DNA of 35,674 nucleotides from Oscillospiraceae bacterium (GTDB taxonomy: Bacteria > Bacillota_A > Clostridia > Oscillospirales > Oscillospiraceae), in NCBI GenBank assembly GCA_015067895.1, contig SVLP01000027.1, positions 1 through 35,674 on the forward strand, in the 5' to 3' direction. Of the stretch, positions 14,646 through 26,887 are shown piece by piece. The notes under the pieces were generated by a model, which saw only the letters and a program-made list of their open reading frames with translations, ran no database searches and was not told the origin of the DNA. Position numbers and translations under genes: made by a program. Numbering within the stretch: position 1 is the first letter of the stretch; each line of letters opens with the position of its first letter.

Positions 14646-14696
14646 GTCATTTTTCCGGGATATGCGGAAAAAGTCCAACTAATCGAGGTGCCGTCC

Positions 14697-15707
14697 ATGA
14701 CAATCAAAGATCTCGCCGCGAAGACCGGCTATGCCGTCGGCACCGTCTCCCGTGTCCTGAACAACCATCCCAACGTCAGCGAAAAGGCCAGAACCGCCAT
14801 CCTCGCCGCCGTGGAAGAGAGCGGCTTCCAGCTCAACCAGAACGCCAAGCAGCTCAAGCAGTCCCATGCCACCTCCATCCTGGTGATCCTCAAGGGCAGC
14901 GGCAACATCCTCTTCGCCGAAATGCTGGAGGTCATCCAGACCGCCCTCCACGATACCCGGTATCCCCTTCACGTGGACTACCTCCACGGTGCGGACAACG
15001 AGGTTCGCCGGGCCAGGACGCTGATCCGGGAGAAGAACGCCCTGGGCGTCATCTTCCTGGGCGGCAACCTGGAGAATTTCCGGGCGGATTTCAAGGAGCT
15101 GGGTGTCCCCGCCGTCCTTGTGACCAACAACGCGGAGAGTCTGAGCTTCGACAAGCTCTCCAGCGTCTACATCGACGACCGGGAGGCTGCCCGCCAGGCG
15201 ACAGAGGCCCTGATCTCCCTGGGCCACAGGGACATCGCCGTGGTCGGCGGGCACCGGCACTACTCCGACATCAGCCGGATGCGGTGGGAGGGCATCCAGG
15301 ACGCCATGGCCGCCAACGGCCTGACCATCGATCCCCAGCTGGACTATTCCACCGTCTATTTCTCCCCCGATGGGGGCTATCAGGGGACTATGGAGCTGCT
15401 GCAGCAGGGCAGGAAATTCACCGCCCTGTTCACCATGTCCGACCTGATGTCCATCGGTGCCTTCCGGGCGCTGAAGGATCAGGGTCTGCGTGTTCCGGAG
15501 GATGTCTCCGTCATCGGCTATGACGGCCTGCCCGTGGGCGAGTATCTGATCCCCCGGCTGTCCACCGTGAACCAGCCCACCGAGGCCATGGCCCGGCGGG
15601 GTCTGGAGCTGCTGCTGGACGCCATCGAAAACGGCGCGGCAGCAAAGCACGAGGCCGTGCCCTTCACCCTGCTGTATCGGGAGAGCACCGGGAAGGCCAA
15701 GACCTGA
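14697..15707 (+). CDS. LacI-family transcriptional regulator
   Basis: A 336-residue regulator. The N-terminal LacI HTH is MTIKDLAAKTGYAVGTVSRVL followed by NNHPNVSEKAR, and the rest is a periplasmic-binding-protein-like sugar sensor (GVIFLGGN, DDREAA, ALFTMSDLMSIGA, SVIGYDGLPV). The frame opens 32 codons earlier, but the ATG at 14697 follows GAGGTG and begins exactly at the HTH; the earlier codons overlap the promoter and operator. malQ lies downstream on the same strand, past an inserted repeat. A maltodextrin or glycogen role is plausible but the effector is not known. Confidence 0.93.
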   Translation: MTIKDLAAKTGYAVGTVSRVLNNHPNVSEKARTAILAAVEESGFQLNQNAKQLKQSHATSILVILKGSGNILFAEMLEVIQTALHDTRYPLHVDYLHGADNEVRRARTLIREKNALGVIFLGGNLENFRADFKELGVPAVLVTNNAESLSFDKLSSVYIDDREAARQATEALISLGHRDIAVVGGHRHYSDISRMRWEGIQDAMAANGLTIDPQLDYSTVYFSPDGGYQGTMELLQQGRKFTALFTMSDLMSIGAFRALKDQGLRVPEDVSVIGYDGLPVGEYLIPRLSTVNQPTEAMARRGLELLLDAIENGAAAKHEAVPFTLLYRESTGKAKT

Positions 15708-15713
15708 CCGATT

Positions 15714-15870
15714 TCTTGCCCCCCTCGTAAACGAGGGGGGATGGCCGAAGGCCAGGGGGAGTATTGCGGTACACCGCCCCTCCTATTGCTGCACTTCGGC
15801 GAATACGAACTGCGGTCGGACTCCCCCCCGCCCCTGCGGGGCACCCCCCTCATAAATACGGGGGGCAAGA
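15714..15870. repeat. GC-rich interspersed repeat, X family, copy 1
   Basis: Begins TCTTGCCCCCCTCGTAAACG and ends CATAAATACGGGGGGCAAGA. Ends and internal segments (AGGGGGGATGGCC-gaa-GGCC, GCCCCTGCGGGGC) form hairpins. Related copies lie at 26888-27066 (inverted), 33172-33286, 31055-31146 and 32350-32582, with a remnant at 17886-17940. It lies between the LacI-family gene and malQ and has no credible coding frame. Confidence 0.8.
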
Positions 15871-15908
15871 TCCTATCGATCAATAACTCTATAAAGGAGT
15901 TTTTTCAT

Positions 15909-17387
15909 ATGCGTAAAAGCGGTATTCTGATGCACATCTCCTCCCTGCCCGGGCCCTACGGCGTGGGCAGCATGGGAAAAAGTGCCTACGATTTCGTGGA
16001 CTTTCTGGTGGCGGCGGGCCAGAGCTTCTGGCAGATCCTGCCCCTTTGCCCCACGGGCTACGGCGACAGCCCCTACCAGTCCTTCTCCACCTTCGCCGGC
16101 AACCACTATCTGATTGATCTGGACACCCTGGTCTCCGAGGGCCTTCTGCTCCCGGAGGAGCTCGACGGCATCGACTGGGGCCATGATCCCAATCGGGTGG
16201 ACTTCGGCAAGCTCTACAACGAGCGCTCCCGGCTTCTGAAGCTGGCCCACAGCCGGTTCGAGGAAAATGAGGATTACGAGAATTTCGTCCGGGACAACAT
16301 CCTCTGGCTGGAGGATTACGCCCTCTTCATGGCCATCAAAGAGCATTTCCGGGGCCGGGACTGGCAGAACTGGTCTGTCAGCCTTTTGATGCGTCTGCCC
16401 CCCGTGATGGATGCCTACCGCGACGAGCTCCAGGACGCCATCCGCTTCCAGTATTTCCTGCAATACAAATTCTTCCGCCAGTGGCGCGCCCTGCGCAGCT
16501 ACGCCAACTCCCGGGGCATCAAGATCATCGGCGATGTGCCCATCTACGTGCCCCTGGACTCCGCCGATGTCTGGGCCAACCCCGGCATGTTCCAGCTGGA
16601 TGCCAGCCGCCGTCCCAAGGTGGTGGCCGGCTGTCCCCCCGACAGCTTCAGCGCCGACGGCCAGCTCTGGGGCAACCCCATCTACGACTGGGAGAAGCAC
16701 CACGCCGAGGGCTATCACTGGTGGATCCGCCGGATGAAGGCCGCCGCGAAGATGTACGATGTGGTGCGCTTCGACCATTTCCGGGGCTTCGAAAGCTACT
16801 GGGCCGTCCCCGCCGGGGACAAGACCGCAGCAGGCGGCGCCTGGTGCAAGGGCCCGGGTATGGATTTCGTGGGCGCCATCAAGGCCGCCCTGCCGGATCT
16901 GGACATCATCGCCGAGGATCTGGGCTTCGTCACCCCCGAGGTCAAGCAGCTCCTCTCCGACTCCGGCTACCCCGGCATGAAGGTCATGGAGTTCGCCTTC
17001 GACTCCCGGGAGGAGAGCGCCAAGGACTATCTGCCCCACCGCTACCCCGTCAACTCCGTGGTCTACTCCGGCACCCATGACAACCTGACCCTGAAGCAGT
17101 GGTTCGACGAGGCCGTCCCCGAGGACGTGGACGCTGCCATCAGCTATCTGGGCCTGAACGACCGGGAGGGCTACATCTGGGGCATGATCCGGGGCGCCAT
17201 GTCCAGCGTCTCCCGGCTGTGCATCATCCAGATGCAGGACTATCTGGGCATCGGCGGCGAGGGCCGCATGAACCACCCCGGCACCCTGACCACCGCCAAC
17301 TGGACTTGGCGCGCCCGGGAGGGCTTTGCGAGCCGGGAGCTGGCAGAGCAGATCCGCACCATGACCGAGCGGTATGACAGACTATGA
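15909..17387 (+). CDS. malQ: 4-alpha-glucanotransferase (amylomaltase), GH77
   Basis: A 492-residue amylomaltase that transfers alpha-1,4-glucan segments between maltodextrins, linking glycogen or starch breakdown to glucose supply. It begins with GILMHISSLPGPYGVG. The GH77 catalytic triad is visible: nucleophile Asp289 (VRFDHFRGF), acid/base Glu336 (IIAEDLGF) and Asp391 (SGTHDNLTLKQW), close to the Thermus numbering. AAAGGAG lies about 10 bp before the ATG; codons upstream belong to the inserted X repeat. A strong terminator follows at once, so it is the last gene of its unit. Confidence 0.97.
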   Translation: MRKSGILMHISSLPGPYGVGSMGKSAYDFVDFLVAAGQSFWQILPLCPTGYGDSPYQSFSTFAGNHYLIDLDTLVSEGLLLPEELDGIDWGHDPNRVDFGKLYNERSRLLKLAHSRFEENEDYENFVRDNILWLEDYALFMAIKEHFRGRDWQNWSVSLLMRLPPVMDAYRDELQDAIRFQYFLQYKFFRQWRALRSYANSRGIKIIGDVPIYVPLDSADVWANPGMFQLDASRRPKVVAGCPPDSFSADGQLWGNPIYDWEKHHAEGYHWWIRRMKAAAKMYDVVRFDHFRGFESYWAVPAGDKTAAGGAWCKGPGMDFVGAIKAALPDLDIIAEDLGFVTPEVKQLLSDSGYPGMKVMEFAFDSREESAKDYLPHRYPVNSVVYSGTHDNLTLKQWFDEAVPEDVDAAISYLGLNDREGYIWGMIRGAMSSVSRLCIIQMQDYLGIGGEGRMNHPGTLTTANWTWRAREGFASRELAEQIRTMTERYDRL

Positions 17388-17393
17388 TATGCA

Positions 17394-17429
17394 ACACACC
17401 CCCGACCGATCCGGTCGGGGGTGTGTTTT
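17394..17429 (+). terminator. Terminator of malQ
   Basis: A 15-bp perfect stem ACACACCCCCGACCG / CGGTCGGGGGTGTGT with a 3-base loop, followed by TTT, directly after the malQ stop. Confidence 0.93.
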
Positions 17430-17446
17430 GCTGTAATGCAATTCTA

Positions 17447-17576
17447 GGCCCCCTCTGAGAGGGGGCTGTCGGCTTCGCCGACTGGGGGAGTGTCCTGAAA
17501 TAGGAGTGCGGTGTTCTCTTTTCCTGCACCCCCTCCACCGCTGACGCGGTCCCCCTCCCCCTATGGGGGAGGCAAG
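17447..17576. repeat. Interspersed repeat, Y family, copy 1
   Basis: A 130-bp unit running GGCCCCCTCTGAGAGGGGGC ... CTGTCGGCTTCGCCGAC ... CACCCCCTCCACCGCTGACG ... CCCCCTATGGGGGAGGCAAG. It contains at least four hairpins. It recurs at 18333-18464, 18469-18598 and inverted at 35330-35443. Confidence 0.85.
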
Positions 17577-17587
17577 AGGCACTCTCG

Positions 17588-17869
17588 TTACAGATAATAC
17601 CCGGCATTCAGCAGGCGGTTCAGGGCGTTGTTGGCCTCCTCGTCGGAGAAAAGTGCGCCGAACCGCTTGTCCACGGCCAGGGCCTCCAGGCTCAGCTCCA
17701 GATGCTTCTTGTCAGCCAGGATGCCGAAGCCCTCGCTCTCCCGGTGGCCCTGCAGGCTCCGATGGGCCAGCTGCATGGCCTTGTCCCGCTCCAGGGGCCG
17801 CAGCCGGACGCCGATCTGCTGGGCCTTTTCCCGGGCAGAGAGCCAGGCGGTGATGAATTGTTCTTCCAT
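17588..17869 (-). CDS. Conserved-looking small protein of unknown function
   Basis: A 93-residue protein beginning MEEQFITAWLSAREKAQQIG. It is charged, mostly helical in appearance and has no Cys pattern, signal peptide or membrane segment. The ATG at 17867-17869 follows AGGAGGAATCACC, an excellent site; the frame extends further upstream only into the X-repeat remnant. I do not recognise the family. It sits between repeat copies next to the DUF559 gene and could be a resident gene around which repeats inserted. Confidence 0.72.
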   Translation of the reverse strand: MEEQFITAWLSAREKAQQIGVRLRPLERDKAMQLAHRSLQGHRESEGFGILADKKHLELSLEALAVDKRFGALFSDEEANNALNRLLNAGYYL

Positions 17870-17885
17870 GGTGATTCCTCCTGTC

Positions 17886-17940
17886 GCCCCCCTCTTGCCC
17901 CCCACGTTTACGAGAGGGTGGCCACAGGCCGGGGGGAGTC
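17886..17940. repeat. X-family repeat remnant
   Basis: CCCCCTCTTGCCCCCCACG... GGTGGCCACAGGCCGGGGGG resembles one half of the X element. It directly adjoins the 3' hairpin of the DUF559 gene. Confidence 0.6.
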
Positions 17941-17941
17941 C

Positions 17942-17963
17942 GCCGACGCATTCATGCGTCGGC
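17942..17963 (-). terminator. Hairpin at the end of the DUF559 gene
   Basis: GCCGACGCAT-tc-ATGCGTCGGC is a perfect 10-bp stem containing the stop codon. There is no U-tract, so termination is uncertain; it may be a repeat border. Confidence 0.4.
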
Positions 17964-18314
17964 AATCCGTTTCTTCACTTCCATATCAATGAAGGTACAG
18001 ACCCCTTCGAAATTACGGTCGATATCCAGGTTGCAAATTCGAAGGACTTTCAAACCGCACTTCTCCAAATCCCTCGTTCTTGCGGCATCCTTTCGTTGGG
18101 CGTCCGGCTCATAGTGCCCGCCGCCATCCAGCTCGATCACCAGCTTCGCCTGAAAGCAGTAGAAATCCGCGATGTAATGGTCGATGCATTTTTGGCGCTG
18201 AAATCGGATGGGGTAGCTGCGGAGAAAGCAGTACCAGAGCCGACGCTCCCAGGGTGTCATTTCCTTTCTCAGCCGTCTTGCATTTGCAACGTTGTAATGA
18301 TCGTACGGCTTCAT
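17952..18314 (-). CDS. DUF559 (Vsr-like fold) endonuclease-domain protein
   Basis: A 120-residue protein with the DUF559 pattern. A RRLRKEMTPWERRLWYCFLR segment comes first, then RFQRQKCIDHYIADFYC, a VIELDGGGHYE motif (probable metal-binding acids) and a KVLRI core strand. These stand-alone domains are related in fold to very-short-patch-repair nucleases; their biological role is not established. The ATG at 18312-18314 follows AGGTGG. The stop lies in the loop of a 10-bp hairpin (GCCGACGCAT, 17942-17963). It is packed between an X-type remnant and two Y repeats. Confidence 0.85.
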   Translation of the reverse strand: MKPYDHYNVANARRLRKEMTPWERRLWYCFLRSYPIRFQRQKCIDHYIADFYCFQAKLVIELDGGGHYEPDAQRKDAARTRDLEKCGLKVLRICNLDIDRNFEGVCTFIDMEVKKRIADA

Positions 18315-18332
18315 CAGATTTCCACCTTTCTT

Positions 18333-18464
18333 GGCCCCCTCCAAGAGGGGGCTGTCAGCGTCAGCTGACTGGGGGAGTGTCCTAAAATAGGAGTGCGGTG
18401 TTCTCTTTTCCTGCACCCCCTCCACCGCTGACGCGGTTCCCCTCCCCCTATGGGGGGAGGCAAG
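18333..18464. repeat. Interspersed repeat, Y family, copy 2
   Basis: Same orientation as copy 1 and in tandem with copy 3, starting 19 bp upstream of the DUF559 ATG. It contains a TGTCAGCGTCAGCTGAC variant of the second hairpin. Confidence 0.85.
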
Positions 18465-18468
18465 GCTT

Positions 18469-18598
18469 GGCCCCCTCCGAGAGGGGGCTGTCGGCTTCGC
18501 CGACTGGGGGAGTTTCCTGAAATAGGAGTGCGGTGTTCTCTTTTCCTGCACCCCCTCCACCGCTGACGCGGTTCCCCTCCCCCTATGGGGGAGGCAAG
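18469..18598. repeat. Interspersed repeat, Y family, copy 3
   Basis: Nearly identical to copy 1 and 4 bp from copy 2. It ends 6 bp before the rnhA stop, so it probably supplies the terminator hairpin of the gyrase-rnhA transcript. Confidence 0.85.
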
Positions 18599-18603
18599 GG
18601 GGG

Positions 18604-19037
18604 TTACTTCAGCCTCTTCCATTCCCCCACCGCCAGCTCGTCGCAGCGGTTGTTTTTGGGGTTGGAGGCGTGGCCCTTGACCCAGTGGTATCGGACATCG
18701 TGCTTCGCTGTCAGGGCCAGAAGCTCCTCCCAGAGGTCGGGGTTCAATGCAGGCTTTTTGTCGGATTTGATCCAGCCCCGCTTTTTCCAGCCGATGGCCC
18801 AGCCCTTTTGAAGGGCGTCGATGACGTACTTGCTGTCGGAATAGAGTTCGACGATGCACGGCTCCTTCAGAGCCTGCAAAGCCCGGATGACGGCGGTCAG
18901 CTCCATACGGTTGTTGGTGGTGCTTTTTTCGCCGCCGCTGAGCTCCTTTTCCACGCCCTTGTATTCCAGGATGGCACCCCAGCCGCCGGGGCCGGGGTTG
19001 CCGGAGCAGGCGCCGTCGGTGTAGATGGTCACGGTCT

Positions 19038-19041
<4 letters not shown>
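18604..19041 (-). CDS. rnhA: Ribonuclease HI
   Basis: A 145-residue RNase HI, which removes the RNA strand of RNA-DNA hybrids. Active-site residues line up with E. coli: Asp9 ([15 protein letters not shown]), Glu47 (NNRMELTA), Asp69 (YSDSKYV), His124 (WVKGH) and Asp134 (NRCDELA). Its ATG overlaps the gyrA stop by 4 bases (ATGA), so it is translated from the gyrase transcript. Linking R-loop removal to gyrase makes biological sense, though the arrangement is uncommon. Confidence 0.97.
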
Positions 19042-21542
<2,501 letters not shown>

Positions 21543-21556
21543 AATGCGTCACCTCC

Positions 21557-23624
<2,068 letters not shown>

Positions 23625-23628
23625 AGAT

Positions 23629-23916
23629 TTACAGGATCGTGGGATAGAGATCGATCCATTGCGGATTCTTTCCCGAAATCAACTTTTCCTTATGTTTCCG
23701 ATTCCAGCCTTTGATCTGTTTTTCCCGTTCAAGAGCCTCTTTCACATCGGAAGTAGATTCATAGTACACCAGACATTCGACATTATACCGATCAGTAAAA
23801 CTGCCTTTGTCCAGATGCTGTTTATGTTCATATACACGGCGCACCAAATCATTGGTCACACCTGTATACAGCACATTCTTGTTGTTATTGGATAGGATAT
23901 AGACGTAGTATTCCAT
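23629..23916 (-). CDS. GIY-YIG nuclease-domain protein (UPF0213/YhbQ-like)
   Basis: A 95-residue single-domain GIY-YIG protein: YYVYILSN (the GIY strand), NVLYTGVTNDLVRRVYEHK (YIG with the catalytic Arg), and a LERE-KQIKGW segment with the metal-binding Glu. The ATG at 23914-23916 follows GAGAGG. The frame continues upstream into the adjacent repeat, where no start signal is seen. The function of these stand-alone proteins is not settled. Here the gene interrupts the conserved recF-gyrB junction and is tightly bracketed by inverted Z repeats, so it looks like the cargo, or the engine, of a small mobile unit. Confidence 0.9.
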   Translation of the reverse strand: MEYYVYILSNNNKNVLYTGVTNDLVRRVYEHKQHLDKGSFTDRYNVECLVYYESTSDVKEALEREKQIKGWNRKHKEKLISGKNPQWIDLYPTIL

Positions 23917-23930
23917 CTGTACCTCTCTTT

Positions 23931-23972
23931 GGGAGATTGCCACGCCAGTGTGCGCACTGGCTCGCAATGACA
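23931..23972. repeat. REP-like palindrome, Z family, copy 3 (right end of the GIY-YIG unit)
   Basis: GGGAGATTGCCACGCCAGTG-TGCGCACTGGCTCG-CAATGACA is the inverse of copy 2 in orientation. It begins 15 bp upstream of the GIY-YIG start codon. Confidence 0.82.
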
Positions 23973-23981
23973 CAGTAATTA

Positions 23982-25082
23982 TTACACGATCTGTCCTTTT
24001 TTGATCTGTATGGTCTGTCCCAGCTTTGTAAACCTTCCGGATTCGCAGCAGGTGATGAAGACCTGGCCCGTCTGGATCTGGTTCAGGACGAAGTCCTGCC
24101 TTCCGGGATCCAGCTCGGAAAGGACATCGTCCAGCAGCAGCACCGGCTCCTCGCCGGACTCCCGGCGCATCAGCTCCCGCTGAGCAAGCTTCAGGGAGAT
24201 GGCCGCCGTACGGGTCTGGCCCTGGGAGCCGTAGGTCTTCACCGACAGGCCCGAGAGCTTCACGTCAAAATCGTCCTTGTGGGGGCCGGTCAGGCACTGG
24301 CCGGACTCCAGCTCGGCCCGGGCGTGGGACTCCATGTGGTTTTGCAGGTCTTCCGTCAATTCCGCGACAGGGGCGAAGGGGTCAGTCACGGTGGAGACCG
24401 TATGATAATCCAGGGTGAACTCCTCGGCTCCTCCCGAGAACTGTCCGTGGTACACGGACGCTTCCTTGCCCAGGCTCTCAAAGAACCGGGCCCGGTAGGA
24501 AATGAGCAGCGCACCCACCTGGCAGATGCGCAGGTTGTACTCCGGCAGGATATCGAGCCATGCAGGATTTTCGAAGCGATCCTTCAAAATGCGGCTTTTC
24601 TGCTCCAGAAGCCGGTTGTACTCCGCCAGGGCCGCGTCGTAATTGGGCCGCAGCTGGCAAAGGGCGGCGTCGCCCAGCTTTCTTCGGGCCGATGCGCCGG
24701 ATTTTAACACCATCAGATCCTCCGGACAGAAGAGCACGGTGTTCAGCACCCCCGCGCATTCGGCGGCGGATTTTTTCTTGACGCCGTTGCGCCAGAGCTG
24801 CCGGGGCCGCTTGCCGGGGAAGATCACGGATCTGAGGGTCTGCTCCCGTTCCTGGCTCCAGACCTTCCCCTCCAGATCCGCAAAGGCCGCGCCGAAGCGC
24901 ACAAGCTCGGCGGATCTCTGGGTACGCCAGCTTTTTCCGGAGCCTAAGTAGACGATGGACTCCAGCAGGTTGGTCTTTCCCTGGGCATTGTCGCCCACGA
25001 TCAGGTTGACCCCCGGCTCGGCGGTGAAATGGAGCGCTTCATAGTTGCGGAAATCCCGCAGCTCCAGCTCACACAGGTGCAT
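23982..25082 (-). CDS. recF: DNA replication and repair protein RecF
   Basis: A 366-residue SMC-like ATPase that loads RecA at gaps. Walker A is GDNAQGKTNLLESI (about residues 30-43), the signature region SYGSQGQTRTAAISLKLA-like (YGSQGQTRTAAIS), and Walker B VLLLDDVLSELD. The ATG at 25080-25082 starts MHLCELELRDFRNY, the normal RecF N-terminus; codons upstream are a shadow of yaaA. It overlaps yaaA by 14 bp and has no clear Shine-Dalgarno of its own, so it probably depends on coupling. Confidence 0.96.
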   Translation of the reverse strand: MHLCELELRDFRNYEALHFTAEPGVNLIVGDNAQGKTNLLESIVYLGSGKSWRTQRSAELVRFGAAFADLEGKVWSQEREQTLRSVIFPGKRPRQLWRNGVKKKSAAECAGVLNTVLFCPEDLMVLKSGASARRKLGDAALCQLRPNYDAALAEYNRLLEQKSRILKDRFENPAWLDILPEYNLRICQVGALLISYRARFFESLGKEASVYHGQFSGGAEEFTLDYHTVSTVTDPFAPVAELTEDLQNHMESHARAELESGQCLTGPHKDDFDVKLSGLSVKTYGSQGQTRTAAISLKLAQRELMRRESGEEPVLLLDDVLSELDPGRQDFVLNQIQTGQVFITCCESGRFTKLGQTIQIKKGQIV

Positions 25083-25326
25083 GGATGCAGACCAGGTATT
25101 TCTGGCCCATGAATTCGAACCGGTCACCGGGATAGAGCTTCTTGCCCCGCATGAGGCAGACCTCTCCGTTGACCTTGGCCTCACCCTCCTGGATCAGCAC
25201 CTTGGCCTGACCGCCGGAGGGGACGGCGTTTGCAAGCTTCAGAGCAGACTCCAGCTTGATAAATTCCGTCCCGATCACCACGGGAATCTCGGGATTTTCT
25301 CCCTTTTTGCGAACAACAACTTTCAT
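25069..25326 (-). CDS. yaaA: S4-domain RNA-binding protein YaaA/RlbA
   Basis: An 85-residue protein consisting essentially of one S4 RNA-binding domain (FIKLESALKLANAVPSGGQA, then VLIQEGEAKVNGEV). In Firmicutes this small gene sits between dnaN and recF, as here, and is linked to ribosome assembly. GGAGAACATT precedes the ATG. It overlaps recF by 14 bp. Confidence 0.93.
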   Translation of the reverse strand: MKVVVRKKGENPEIPVVIGTEFIKLESALKLANAVPSGGQAKVLIQEGEAKVNGEVCLMRGKKLYPGDRFEFMGQKYLVCIHAPV

Positions 25327-25375
25327 AATGTTCTCCTGACAAATGTGGATTGGTGCGCACGCTGAAAATTACCAC

Positions 25376-25495
25376 GTCATTCCGAGCCAGTGCGCACACT
25401 GGCGTGGGAATCCCCCAAAGAGAAGGGCGCACCATCGCAGCGATCCGAAGCATTCGGAGATTGCCACACCAGTCTGCGGACTGGTTCGCAATGAC
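25376..25495. mobile_element. Paired inverted Z repeats (copies 4 and 5) between dnaN and yaaA
   Basis: Copy 4 (25376-25415) and copy 5 (25456-25495) face each other around a 40-bp spacer. Copy 4 has ATTCC/GGAAT in the outer stem, another compensatory variant. The pair forms a 120-bp mini-element with the same outer tips as the larger Z-bounded units. It fills most of the 184-bp gap; nothing else is visible there. Confidence 0.75.
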
Positions 25496-25510
25496 TTGTT
25501 CTATTTGTTG

Positions 25511-26620
25511 TTAGTTGGACTTGAGCCGGACGGGCAGCACCATGTAGGCGAAGTCCTCCTTCTCGTCCACGGGGGTCAGGACGATGGGGCTCAGGCCGTT
25601 GGTCAGCTCCAAAGTGACCTCCTCGCTGGGCACGGCCCGGAGGGCATCGGCGAGATACCGGACATTGAAGCCGATCTCCAGCTCCTTGCCGTCGCCGGCG
25701 ATGGAGCACTGATCCTCGGCGGCGCCGATGGTGGTGTTGGTGCGCAGCATCAGCACCTGGTTGGAGAAGATGCAGCGGACGGGGCTCTTGAATTTTTCGG
25801 AGACGATCAGGCCCACACGCTCGATGGAGCTGGTCAGATCGCCAACATGGGCCACCAGCTTCACGGGGCAGTTGGTGGGGACGACCTTCTTCCAGTCCAG
25901 GAAGTCGCCGTCCAGCAGACGGCAGACCAGGGTCGCGCCGCCGATCTGGAAGAGGATGTGCTTGGTGCCCAGGGTGAAGACGGCGTTGTCCTCGGTATCG
26001 GAGAGGATCTTTTCCACTTCCTTCAGCGCGGGGGCGGGAACCACGAAGGCCATGGTGCGGCCGGTGGGCTCGGCGGGATGGTACGTCCGGCGGGCCAGAC
26101 GGAAGCCGTCCACGGCGATGGCGGAAATGGCGGTATCCTCCACCTCAAAGCGGACGCCGGTATGGATGGGGCGGGCCTGATTCTCGGAGACGGCGAAGAT
26201 GGTGCCGCCGATCAGAGATTTCAGGGCGTTCTGGGGGATCCGGATGCCCCGGCCCTCGCCCACATCGGGCAGGTCGGGATAGTCGTCGGCATTTTCTGCG
26301 GCGATGGTGAAGGAAGCGAAGCCGGCCCGGATGGAGACCTTGTAGGTCTCGTCCACGACCACGGTGACGGGGCCCTCGGGCAGTCTTCTGATGATGTCCG
26401 CGAAGAGCTTGGCGGGCAGGATGCACACGCCGGGGTCAGAAACCTCAGCGGCGATCTCATAGGTGATGGCAGTCTCCATGTTGTAGCCGGTCAGGCTCAG
26501 CACGTGACCTGCCCGGCAGAGGATGCCCTCGATGACGGAAAGGCTGGACTTCTGGGCCACAGTCCGGGAGGCGATGTTCAGGCCCTGAACCAGCATGCTT
26601 TTTTCACAGGTAAAACGCAT
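25511..26620 (-). CDS. dnaN: DNA polymerase III beta subunit (sliding clamp)
   Basis: A 369-residue clamp. It begins MRFTCEKSMLVQGLNIASRT and ends EDFAYMVLPVRLKSN, matching the M-x-F... and Y-x-(I/M)-x-P-x-R-L borders of DnaN. FAVSENQARPIHTGVRFE and AVDGFRLARR are recognisable internal segments. The ring keeps the polymerase on DNA. AAAGGAG lies 7 bp before the ATG. It is downstream of dnaA, with the DnaA-box region in between. Confidence 0.97.
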   Translation of the reverse strand: MRFTCEKSMLVQGLNIASRTVAQKSSLSVIEGILCRAGHVLSLTGYNMETAITYEIAAEVSDPGVCILPAKLFADIIRRLPEGPVTVVVDETYKVSIRAGFASFTIAAENADDYPDLPDVGEGRGIRIPQNALKSLIGGTIFAVSENQARPIHTGVRFEVEDTAISAIAVDGFRLARRTYHPAEPTGRTMAFVVPAPALKEVEKILSDTEDNAVFTLGTKHILFQIGGATLVCRLLDGDFLDWKKVVPTNCPVKLVAHVGDLTSSIERVGLIVSEKFKSPVRCIFSNQVLMLRTNTTIGAAEDQCSIAGDGKELEIGFNVRYLADALRAVPSEEVTLELTNGLSPIVLTPVDEKEDFAYMVLPVRLKSN

Positions 26621-26639
26621 AGTGACGCTCCTTTTCTCT

Positions 26640-26880
26640 TTCTGAAAAAGAAATATATATAAACAGATATCTATTATGCAGAGGTAGACGTAGTAGGGGA
26701 AAGTTATGTGGATAACTCGAAAATCTCCTACGGCCCCAACGGTTTTTTATCCACAGCCAGTTTGTGCAGATTCCAAAAGTTTTACACAGGCGCTGTGGAG
26801 CAAAATCAAAGCGCAACTTGTCCACAAGGCAACTTGTTAATTGTCCACAGGAGCTGTGGATAAATTTTTGAGTAAAACGA
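26640..26880. other. Probable oriC: DnaA boxes and AT-rich stretch between dnaA and dnaN
   Basis: Perfect DnaA boxes TTATCCACA occur at 26747-26755 (+), 26707-26715 (-) and 26855-26863 (-). One-mismatch TTGTCCACA boxes lie at 26818-26826 and 26841-26849 (+), and a weaker TTTTACACA at 26780-26788. An AT-rich run (AAGAAATATATATAAACAG) at 26650-26668 could be the unwinding element. More box-like sites (TTTTCCACA) lie upstream of dnaA, so the origin may be bipartite as in B. subtilis. Confidence 0.85.
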
Positions 26881-26887
26881 TCCCGAT

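Noticed and set aside
17952..18560. A longer version of the DUF559 gene with an 82-residue N-terminal extension
   Set aside because: The extension is translated from Y repeats (recurring KREHRTP.. peptide). AGGTGG and the conserved protein start support the ATG at 18314.
17447..18598. CRISPR array
   Set aside because: The repeated units are about 130 bp with internal hairpins, only three copies and no regular unique spacers. No cas genes are present.
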